64,000 bases of DNA from Sphingobacteriales bacterium (GTDB lineage Bacteria > Bacteroidota > Bacteroidia > Chitinophagales > UBA2359): contig JADJTG010000013.1 of assembly GCA_016711285.1 (NCBI GenBank), positions 40,001-104,000 on the forward strand. The letters are read 5' to 3'. Position numbers and translations under genes: made by a program. Shown here in pieces: positions 46,267 through 53,371 of the stretch (the first letter of the stretch is position 1; the number at the start of each line of letters is the position of its first letter). The notes beneath the pieces are model-generated. The model saw nothing but the letters and a program-made list of their open reading frames with translations, did not search any database and was not told the origin of the DNA.

Positions 46267-46317
46267 TTTTTTCCGAAAAAATCATCTTTTTATTTTAAAA
46301 AAGCTCCTTATTTTTTT

Positions 46318-47112
46318 ATGAATCTTTCTTTGCAAGGAAAAAATGCTTTGGTATGCGGCGGAAGTCAGGGTATTGGGTGGGCAAGTGCGGTAGAATTGGC
46401 AAATTTTGGCGCGCGTATTACGCTTTTTGCCCGCGATGCAGCGCGATTGGAGCAAGCAGCAGCGCAGTTGCCGCGACCTTTTGGGCAGGCGCACGATTTT
46501 TTGACAGCCGATTTCAGCGAGCCGCAAACGGTGCAGCAAACAGCAGCACGATATATACAACAGTATCCCGATTTATCTTTTCAGATACTTATCAACAATA
46601 GCGGCGGTCCGAAAGGCGGAGCTATCACCAATGCTGCCACCGAAGAATTTTTGGCGGCGTATCAACAGCATATTTTGTGTAGCCATTTGTTGGCGCAAAC
46701 GCTTTTGCCCGCTATGAAAGCGGCACAATATGGTCGTATTATTAATATTATTTCAACTTCTGTTAAAATTCCCATATCGGGATTGGGCGTTTCTAATACC
46801 ACACGCGGAGCTATGGCGAGTTGGGCAAAAACTTGGGCAAATGAAGTAGCTGCCTTTGGAATAACGGTGAATAATGTGCTGCCAGGATTCACGGCAACCG
46901 CGCGGCTGCACAGCCTCATCGAAGCCAACGCCGCAAAAGCAGGTGAAAGCACACAACAAATTACAAAGGCAATGCTCGCAAGTGTGCCGGCGGGGCGTTT
47001 TGGCGAAGCAGCAGAGGTGGCGGCGGCGGTGGCGTTTTTGGCAAGTCCGGCGGCAGCCTATATCAATGGCATCAATTTGCCGGTTGATGGCGGGCGCACC
47101 GGTTGTTTATAG
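46318..47112 (+). CDS. SDR family protein lacking the YxxxK catalytic motif
   Basis: A 264-residue Rossmann-fold short-chain dehydrogenase/reductase. Cofactor motif CGGSQGIGWASAVELANFGA (about 13-32), LINNSGGPKGG (the NNAG block), strand IINIISTSVKIPISGLGVSN and C-terminal INGINLPVDGGRTGCL. Where active SDRs carry Tyr-xxx-Lys, this one reads SNTTRG (about 159-164), so both catalytic residues are replaced, as in a known SDR subgroup annotated as 3-oxoacyl-ACP reductase-like. It may bind cofactor without the usual reaction or use another mechanism. It lies 51 bases after the HerA-like gene. Confidence 0.85.
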   Translation: MNLSLQGKNALVCGGSQGIGWASAVELANFGARITLFARDAARLEQAAAQLPRPFGQAHDFLTADFSEPQTVQQTAARYIQQYPDLSFQILINNSGGPKGGAITNAATEEFLAAYQQHILCSHLLAQTLLPAMKAAQYGRIINIISTSVKIPISGLGVSNTTRGAMASWAKTWANEVAAFGITVNNVLPGFTATARLHSLIEANAAKAGESTQQITKAMLASVPAGRFGEAAEVAAAVAFLASPAAAYINGINLPVDGGRTGCL

Positions 47113-47137
47113 AAAAAAAGTGAAGGAAAAATATTTT

Positions 47138-47761
47138 TCACCCTTCCAGCATTTCAACCAAATCGGCTACCTGCGAAAAATTGCGCAAGCCCAATGATAT
47201 TTCATCATCGCCACTCAATAACACGCCCTTTAAAAGGTAAGGTGTGTAGCGTTTTTGTAAGGAATCGGTGGTAAAATTCATTTTCAAAAACAGCTTTTCT
47301 CCTGCAAAACGCAGTGCCTGCAATGCCTCCAACTCTTCGGCTGATAGATTGATGTGTCCAAAATCCAGTATCAACATCTCATGATATATATCGGGTTGTG
47401 TGCCGAGTGCGCTTATCTGGCGGATAGCTTCAGGAACGCTCTGCACCGAAATACGCCGAAAAATCGTTTGAATTTGTGGCAACAAAAGGTCGCGGTGCAA
47501 ATTTTTGTTGCTTACAACGGCACTAATACCAATTTCAAAACATATATCGTTGAGCGCGTCTTCGGAGAGGTTGCCGCCATCAGCTACTATTTGTGTGCCG
47601 CTAATCCAAGCGGTCAGTTCTTTGGCTTGCGCCGTTGATATGCAATGCGGCGAGGCTTCATCAAAGCAAAAACACAAAAACTCTGCACCCGAAGCCGCAA
47701 AATAGCGGGCATCGGAAAGGTGTGTGAGTTGGTCGGCAAAGAGCGTAGTACGGAGCAGCAC
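47138..47761 (-). CDS. TrpF-like (phosphoribosylanthranilate isomerase-like) barrel protein
   Basis: A 207-residue protein with a TIM-barrel pattern. The N-terminus (ADQLTHLSDARYFAASGAEFLCF) matches the KICGxTxxEDA-type first strand of TrpF only loosely: the catalytic Cys is absent and replaced by LTHLSDARY. Later strands are QIVADGGNLSE and MLILDFGHINLS; the C-terminus has GVLLSGDDEISLGLRNF. No other trp gene is nearby. It lies 37 bases downstream of the IscA-like gene on the same strand, an arrangement that hints at co-transcription. I do not think it is the tryptophan enzyme; function unknown. Confidence 0.6.
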   Translation of the reverse strand: MLLRTTLFADQLTHLSDARYFAASGAEFLCFCFDEASPHCISTAQAKELTAWISGTQIVADGGNLSEDALNDICFEIGISAVVSNKNLHRDLLLPQIQTIFRRISVQSVPEAIRQISALGTQPDIYHEMLILDFGHINLSAEELEALQALRFAGEKLFLKMNFTTDSLQKRYTPYLLKGVLLSGDDEISLGLRNFSQVADLVEMLEG

Positions 47762-47798
47762 GATACTTTGATGGAAATGTTGTTATTGTTGCTGTTGT

Positions 47799-48173
47799 TT
47801 ATGCAGAGAAAGAAGAGCCGCAGCCGCACGAAGAAGTGGCATTGGGATTATTAAAAATAAATCCGCGATTGTTAAGACCGTGCAGAAAATCTACTTCCAT
47901 GCCACTGATATACAAAAGGTGGGCACGATTGATGAAAATGCGAATGTTGTGTATGAAATATTCCTCGTCTAATTCATTTTTTTCATCAAAACCCAGCACA
48001 TAAGAAAGCCCCGAACAGCCGCCGCCTTTTACGCCGAGGCGCAAGCCCTGATGTGTGGGAATTTCTTTATCGTGCATCAAAAATTTGATTTCTTTTACTG
48101 CTCCTTCCGTGAGGCGAACGGGACATTCCGTGCCAATGAGTGTTTGAGTATCGGAAGATATATTATTTGTCAT
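47799..48173 (-). CDS. HesB/IscA-type iron-sulfur cluster assembly protein
   Basis: A 124-residue A-type carrier that passes Fe-S clusters to apo-proteins. The three cluster cysteines are present: GVKGGGCSGLSYVLGF (about 48-63) and SSCGCGSSFSA at the C-terminus. The central block EEYFIHNIRIFINRAHLLYISGMEVDF is typical. The N-terminal 15 residues (NNISSDTQTLIGTECP) are an extension. A -7 box TATCTTTG lies at 48322-48329, about 150 bases upstream. The gene may be called iscA or erpA; sequence alone does not decide. Confidence 0.92.
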   Translation of the reverse strand: MTNNISSDTQTLIGTECPVRLTEGAVKEIKFLMHDKEIPTHQGLRLGVKGGGCSGLSYVLGFDEKNELDEEYFIHNIRIFINRAHLLYISGMEVDFLHGLNNRGFIFNNPNATSSCGCGSSFSA

Positions 48174-48452
48174 AATGATATAAAAATTTTAATTTATATG
48201 CCCATTTTTTGATATTTTAAACTCAAACCTGCCTTTCAAAAAAGCAATTAAAGTTTGATTTTATTGACCAAAAAAGATAATTTTTTTGTGATAAATGTAC
48301 TCTGACTTAATAATTAAACAACAAAGATACACCAACAATGTTTCTTTTTTTTTCCGACAGGATAAATTTAAAAATCAAGACACCCAAAATAATTAAATAG
48401 CTTGTAGAAAACAAAATTGTTCAAAGAAAAAGGATCAAATGTTTTGCTTTTT
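48174..48452. other. AT-rich intergenic region upstream of the IscA-like gene
   Basis: A gap of 279 bases between two minus-strand genes. It contains a minus-strand -7 box (TATCTTTG, 48322-48329) probably serving the IscA-like gene, with no clear -33 TTG. No coding frame or strong hairpin is visible. Confidence 0.4.
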
Positions 48453-49358
48453 TTACTTGCCATCTAATATCAGGGGAGTTTTGCTATCGCCCATAATCAC
48501 TACTTTGGCGTTGTTGGAAGTGGCGAGTTCGCGGTAGGCTTTGATGGTTTCGTAGCGCAGCATCTGGTCGCTCAGGCTGCTGTTCAATATTTTTTGATAA
48601 TCGGTAATACCTTGTGCTTCTACACGTTTGCGCTCGGCTTCCTGCTTTTCTTTTTGCAACACAAATGCCATTTTTTGCGCTTCCTGCTCCGCATTTATTT
48701 TGGATTCAATGGTGAGCTTTACGGATTCGGGTAAGTTGATGTTGCGCACCAGTAGCTCCTCCAATTCCAAGCCGCGTGCTTTAAATTCCGCCGAAATGTC
48801 TTTGAATATCCGACCCTGAAATTCTTCGCGTTTGGTGGAGTACAAATCTACGGCATTATAATAAACGGCATTGTCGCGGATTTTGGTGCGGGTGATGGGG
48901 CGCACAATGACTGATTGATATTCTCTGCCGATTTCGCGGATAATTTTGGGTGCTTCGGCAGGAATGATACGATACAGCACTGTTAAGTCTATCGTAACCT
49001 CCAAACCATCTGACGACAATACCCGAATGGCATCATCGCCCGATTTGTCGCCCTCGTCGTGCACTGCCGACATGGTGTAGTTTTGGGTGCGGGCATCTAA
49101 TTCGTGGATTTTTGTAAGCGGATTAATCAGGTGCAAGCCGCTTTCCAGCACTTTATCATTTACTTTGCCAAATAAACTTTTTACGCCTACCATTCCTGCA
49201 TCTATTTGTATGACCATAGATGACAGTGCGCCAACTATGATAGCGGCTATGCTCACCAAACGCAATGTTTTTGCGACAGATTGTAATTGCACATTTGCCT
49301 GAAACATAAAAACAAAAGACATTATCAAAAATATAATGCCTATAATAAGAAGTGCCAT
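48453..49358 (-). CDS. Prohibitin/SPFH-domain membrane protein
   Basis: A 301-residue protein with two N-terminal membrane helices (MALLIIGIIFLIMSFVFMF and LVSIAAIIVGALSSMVI), then a band-7 domain about 55-215 (GMVGVKSLFGKVNDKVLESGLHLINPLTKI; VTIDLTVLYRIIPAEAPKI; TRTKIRDNAVYYNAVDLYSTKREEF) and a coiled-coil C-terminal part (INAEQEAQKMAFVLQKEKQEAERKRVE). Prohibitin rings organise membrane domains and hold proteases such as FtsH in other systems. Here it is monocistronic and no FtsH or NfeD is adjacent. Confidence 0.9.
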   Translation of the reverse strand: MALLIIGIIFLIMSFVFMFQANVQLQSVAKTLRLVSIAAIIVGALSSMVIQIDAGMVGVKSLFGKVNDKVLESGLHLINPLTKIHELDARTQNYTMSAVHDEGDKSGDDAIRVLSSDGLEVTIDLTVLYRIIPAEAPKIIREIGREYQSVIVRPITRTKIRDNAVYYNAVDLYSTKREEFQGRIFKDISAEFKARGLELEELLVRNINLPESVKLTIESKINAEQEAQKMAFVLQKEKQEAERKRVEAQGITDYQKILNSSLSDQMLRYETIKAYRELATSNNAKVVIMGDSKTPLILDGK

Positions 49359-49496
49359 AATAAATAAGATAGAATGTTAATTTGAATATAGTTTAGTATC
49401 AACATTTTTTTGTCGGTTTGCGTTCTTTTTTTTATCAAAATCATCATTTCATATTATTATGTGTATTTATTGACAACTTTTAACATCAGAACACCC

Positions 49497-49524
49497 TTGT
49501 TTCTTTAATAACTTAATATCTTTG
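49497..49524 (+). promoter_or_regulatory. Promoter of the S46 peptidase gene
   Basis: TTG at 49497-49499 and TATCTTTG at 49517-49524, 17 bp apart, 58 bases before the ATG at 49582. Because the -7 box covers the TTG at 49522, that earlier in-frame start is excluded. Confidence 0.65.
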
Positions 49525-49581
49525 CAAAAAACACATTTGTTGAATATTTTTATTCTTAACTCATTTACTTTTATAACAACA

Positions 49582-51776
49582 ATGATTAAAAGAACAATGT
49601 TGGCTTGGCTCACAGTATGCAGTATGAGCCTTGCTGCTTTGCCTCCCCCACCCGACGAAGGTATGTGGCTGCCTATGTTTGTAGAACGGTTGAATTATAC
49701 CGATATGCAAAAATTGGGCTTGCAACTCACCGCCGAAGAAATTTACAGCATTAATCACAGCAGCCTCAAAGATGCTATCGTGATGCTCGGCGGCGGATTT
49801 TGCTCTTCGGAGTTAGTATCGCCCGAAGGTCTGTTGCTCACCAACCACCACTGCGCCTACGACCTCATTCAGAGCCACTCCAGCGTGGAACACGACTACC
49901 TCACCGATGGTTTTTGGGCAATGAAAAAAACCGAAGAATTAAGCCAACCCCGGACTCACGGCTTCTATTTTGGTGCGTATGGAAGATGTAACGCCGCTCA
50001 TGAAAGCCGCCATTGAAAAAAGGAAAAGCAGAAGAGCGCGATGCTATTGTGGCTGCCGAACAAAATGCCATTATTGAAGAAACTCAAAAAGAAAACGCCA
50101 ACTACGAAATTAAAGTGAAGTCGTTTTTTGATGGCAATGAATATTATATGTTCATCTACGAAACCTTCCGCGATGTGCGATTGGTGGGTGCGCCCCCTTC
50201 TTCTATCGGAAAATACGGTGGCGATACCGACAACTGGATGTGGACACGCCATACCGGCGATTTCTCTGTTTTGCGCATCTATGCGGCAAAGACAACAAAC
50301 CCGCCGACTATTCTGCCGACAATGTGCCTTACAACCCAAACATTTCTTGCCCGTTTCTTTAGATGGTGTGCAGGAAAAGATTATGCCATGATTATGGGAT
50401 TTCAGGAACTACCGACCGCTACCTCACTTCCAACGGCGTAAATCTTGCAATTGAAAAAAACCAACCCGACCCGTGTGAAAATTCGCGGCAAATTGCTCGA
50501 AACGATGAAAGAACACATGGATTCCGACAAAGCTATAGAAATTAAATATGCCTCTAAATATGCCTCTATCAGCAATTACTGGAAATATTTTATCGGACAA
50601 ACGCGCGGATTGAAACGTTTAGATGTCGCTGATAAGAAAAAACAGGAAGAAGATGCTTTCAGAAAATGGGTAAATGCCGACCGCGACCGCAAAAAGAAAT
50701 ACGGCGAAGCCTTAGAACTCGTGCAGCAAGCCTACGAAGAACTCGACCGCAGTGCTTTGCACAATGTGTATTTGAACGAAGCTGTTTTCGGTTCTGAAAT
50801 TATGGGCTTCGCTTATAATTTCTCCGCCTTAGAGCCGCTGCTCATGATGAAATCTACTCCTAAAGCAGATTTGGACGCTGCCATTGAGCAAATCCGTCAA
50901 ACGGCTGCCGCTTATTATAAAGACTACGACCGCGCCACCGACCAAGATATTACCGGCGAACTCATGACCCTGTATGCACAGGGTGTCTCTCAAGATGATA
51001 TGCCTGCCGTACTCAAAGCCGCCAACAGCAAATTTAAAGGAGATTATCGCGCTTATGTAAAAGATATGTTCAACCGTTCTTTTATGAGTGACCCCACCAA
51101 ATTGGAAGCATTTTTGAAAAAACCTACGCTCAAAGCCCTCAAAGCTGACCCCGCTTATGCCGCTTTCAACGATATTTTTACCAACTATCGCCAAAAAGTA
51201 GCACCCTCGCGCAAAGCGGCTTTTGAAAAACTTTCGCAGGGCAATCGCTTGTATGTGGCGGGTGTGCGCGAAATGAACCCCGACAAAAATATTATCCCAA
51301 CGCCAACTCTACTATGCGCCTCACCTACGGGCAGGTGTTGAGCTACAAACCTCAAGATGCGACTTTCTATAATTATTTCACTACCGCCGATGGTATTTTG
51401 GAAAAAGAAGACCCCACTAATCCCGAATTTATCGTTCCTGCTAAATTGAACGAATTAATCCGTAAAAAAGATTTTGGACAATATGCAGATAAAGATGGCT
51501 CTTTGCACGTCAATTTCTTATCCAATACCGACATCACCGGCGGAAATTCAGGAAGTGCCGTGATGAACAACAAAGGCGAACTCATCGGTATCGCCTTCGA
51601 CGGCAACTGGAAGCTATGAGCGGCGATATTGCTTTTGAACCCAATTTCAACGCACTATTTCGGTGGATATCCGCTATGTATTGTTTGTAATTGACAAATA
51701 TGCAGGTGCTACCAATTTGATAAAAGAAATGAAATTGATGCGCAGCAGCGAGGATAAAAAAGAAGATAAAAAATAA
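49582..51776 (+). pseudogene. S46 dipeptidyl-peptidase, DPP7-like, broken by about ten indels
   Basis: The reconstructed protein is about 730 residues, the S46 length. Signal peptide MIKRTMLAWLTVCSMSLAA; catalytic His in LLTNHHCAYD (about 89-98); Asp in GGDTDNWMWTRHTGDF; nucleophile Ser in TDITGGNSGSAVMNN (51532-51570). The residue 18 after that Ser is Gly (FDGNW), which in Porphyromonas enzymes goes with DPP7-type preference for hydrophobic P1; DPP11 has Arg there. It would release dipeptides from periplasmic or surface peptides. Frame changes fall near 49952, 50017, 50287, 50336, 50377, 50402, 50462, 51290, 51613 and 51651, mostly single-base losses (GGG to GG, CCCC to CCC, AAAAA to AAAA). 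All conserved blocks are intact between them. Either recent decay or poor sequence; I favour the latter. Confidence 0.85.
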
Positions 51777-51805
51777 TTCTTCTCGTTTCTTTGCATTTTT
51801 TAATA

Positions 51806-51840
51806 AAAAATCCCTCGTGTTTGATACACGAGGGATTTTT
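51806..51840 (+). terminator. Terminator after the S46 gene
   Basis: A 15 bp perfect stem (51806-51820 with 51826-51840) and 5-base loop, flanked by A and T runs, 30 bases past the S46 stop. Confidence 0.93.
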
Positions 51841-51853
51841 TTGTTGCCCACCA

Positions 51854-51882
51854 CTTTGACAAAGTTCAAAAATTTGTCAAAG
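51854..51882. repeat. Inverted repeat at the head of the tandem repeat block
   Basis: CTTTGACAAA (51854-51863) is the exact reverse complement of TTTGTCAAAG (51873-51882) across a 9-base spacer. It directly precedes the tandem array and shares the string CAAAGTT with its own two halves. Confidence 0.8.
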
Positions 51883-51885
51883 TTA

Positions 51886-52363
51886 AAAAGAAGTGAGCTA
51901 ACCGAGTTCAGAAGTGAGCTAACCGAGTTCAAGTAAGCTAACCGAGTTCCAAGTGAGCTAACCGAGTTCAGAAGTGAGCTAACCGAGTTCAGAAGTAAGT
52001 TAGCCGAGTTCAGAAGTAAGTTAGCCGAGTTCAAGTGAGCTAACCGAGTTCAAAGTAAGTTAGCCGAGTTCAGAAGTGAGCTAACCGAGTTCAAAGTGAG
52101 TTAGCCGAGTTCAGAAGTGAGTTAGCCGAGTTCAGAAGTGAGTTAGCCGAGTTCAAGTGAGTTAGCCGAGTTCAAGTGAGTTAGCCGAGTTCGAAGTGAG
52201 TTAGCCGAGTTCAGAAGTGAGTTAGCCGAGTTCAGAAGTAAGTTAGCCGAGTTCAGAAGTGAGTTAGCCGAGTTCAGAAGTAAGTTAGCCGAGTTCAGAG
52301 GTGAGTTAACCGAGTTCAGAGGTGAGTTAACCGAGTTCAGAAGTGAGTTAGCCGAGTTCAGAG
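51886..52363. repeat. Tandem repeat block, 23 copies of a 19-21 bp unit
   Basis: Consensus AGTKAGYTARCCGAGTTC plus a short variable spacer (A, AA, AGA, AGAGG). The invariant CCGAG occurs 23 times between 51902 and 52352; the 22 intervals are 21 bp fourteen times, 20 bp four times and 19 bp four times. Variants are grouped: GCTAACC mostly in the first third, GTTAGCC in the middle, GTTAACC in copies 21-22, consistent with growth by slippage or unequal exchange. There are no spacers of unrelated sequence, so this is not CRISPR. On the minus strand a 21 bp unit would encode LNSANSL, but the 19 and 20 bp units break the frame, so I read it as non-coding. Two AACTC strings per unit (minus strand) recur about once per helical turn. 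Confidence 0.95.
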
Positions 52364-52365
52364 GT

Positions 52366-52420
52366 AGGGGGGTACTTATATAGGTAGGGGACTTTGGAAG
52401 TACCCCCCCCTCGCCTACCC
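52366..52420. repeat. G-rich/C-rich nested inverted repeats after the tandem block
   Basis: AGGGGGGTACTT (52366-52377) pairs with AAGTACCCCCC (52398-52409), and GGTAGGGG (52383-52390) pairs with CCTACCCC (52413-52420), giving two interleaved, mutually exclusive hairpins. The G runs could also form other structures. The remaining sequence to 52620 shows no gene I can support. Confidence 0.6.
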
Positions 52421-52620
52421 CCTCTAACAATAGGTGCGAAAATTGCGAGTTATCAATATTTGCTTTATAAATAAGGAGTTTTTGAGAAAACAACCGCCCA
52501 TAGCCGCCTACTTTGGGGAAGTGCAGCGCACCCCACCCAAAAAATGCCTCTGACCTAAGCAGCAGGCACAAAACTGCCCCACCACTCCCCAAAACACCGC
52601 CCAAAGCTGTTTTTAAACAA

Positions 52621-52658
52621 AAAAACGGGGGGCACTTTCAACAGTACCCCCCGTTTTT
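52621..52658 (-). terminator. Terminator of the 52.7 kb hypothetical gene
   Basis: AAAAACGGGGGG (52621-52632) pairs with CCCCCCGTTTTT (52647-52658), with three more pairs after one mismatch and a 6-base loop. It lies 20 bases past the end of the minus-strand gene starting at 53184 and could act both ways. Confidence 0.8.
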
Positions 52659-52677
52659 TGCGATGGACTCCACCTAC

Positions 52678-53184
52678 TTAAATACCTTCGCCTCCGGCTT
52701 CTGGTGTGGGTGTGGTCGGTAGCCTGCCGCCTTGACCCTCAAATCGCTCCCGCAAGCCCTCATACACCGTATCGGCTCCCGGCAACCCCGCTTTGGCGGC
52801 GGCTTCAAAAAGGCGGTAGCCGATGAGGGCATTGCTGTATGCCTCCGAACCCGCCAATATTTGAGTGTCGCGCAGCCGCTCTGTGAGTTGGTTGGCGAGC
52901 AGCACGAGTTCGTCCAACTGGCGGTAGAGCGTAAAATCTTTCTGCACCTCCACCACATTCAGGTAGGCGGGCAGCAGGGTGGCGTTATTGTTCATAGCGG
53001 CGAGGCTATCCTCCACAAAGGACTTGTTCGCAATGTTGATTTTTGGCAGACTTTGGCGTTCTTCTACCGTAAGACCCACCAAAAAAGGCAATTGTTGCAA
53101 AATGGTTTGCAAGGCAGTTTTTACGGCTTGCACTTGGGCGGCGGTGAGCGTCACCGACACGCGGTTGTTTTGAGCATTTGACAT
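52678..53184 (-). CDS. Hypothetical protein
   Basis: A 168-residue, mostly helical, soluble protein without signal peptide: VSVTLTAAQVQAVKTALQTILQQLPFLVGLTVEERQSLPKI (about 9-49), NKSFVEDSLAAMNNNATLLPAYLNVVEVQKDF, LANQLTERLRDTQILAGSEAY, and a Gly/Pro/Thr-rich tail ending PTPEAGGEGI. I believe related proteins occur in other Bacteroidota, but I cannot name a domain. It has its own terminator, and no promoter box is clear. It stands between the tandem repeat block and the metzincin gene; no functional link is shown. Confidence 0.7.
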   Translation of the reverse strand: MSNAQNNRVSVTLTAAQVQAVKTALQTILQQLPFLVGLTVEERQSLPKINIANKSFVEDSLAAMNNNATLLPAYLNVVEVQKDFTLYRQLDELVLLANQLTERLRDTQILAGSEAYSNALIGYRLFEAAAKAGLPGADTVYEGLRERFEGQGGRLPTTPTPEAGGEGI

Positions 53185-53334
53185 AGTTAAAAAAAATTTA
53201 GGTTAAAAAATAAGCCGCTTTAGCTCCACGGCAAGCGAGTTGTGTTCGGCAGTGGGGGGCGGACTGTTGCGCAATGCTTAGTGTTCTTTATAGCAGATAA
53301 ATTGTGGGTGAGTGGGTACTTTTTGTTTTTAAAA

Positions 53335-53365
53335 ATAGGGCGTTTCGGCAAACTCAACGCCCTAT
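53335..53365 (-). terminator. Terminator of the metzincin gene
   Basis: A 10 bp perfect stem (53335-53344 with 53356-53365), 11-base loop, followed on the minus strand by TTTTT. It lies 6 bases past the stop codon at 53372. Confidence 0.85.
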
Positions 53366-53371
53366 CATAAG

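Noticed and set aside
47138..47761. Tryptophan biosynthesis gene trpF
   Set aside because: The N-terminal catalytic Cys motif is missing and no other trp gene is near; only a TrpF-like fold is claimed.
51886..52363. CRISPR array
   Set aside because: Repeats follow each other directly with only 1-5 variable bases; there are no unique 25-40 bp spacers and no cas genes nearby.
51582..52604. Minus-strand proteins rich in LNSANSL repeats
   Set aside because: The frames exist only because the repeat has many 21 bp units; the 19 and 20 bp units shift frame, and no start or promoter supports them.
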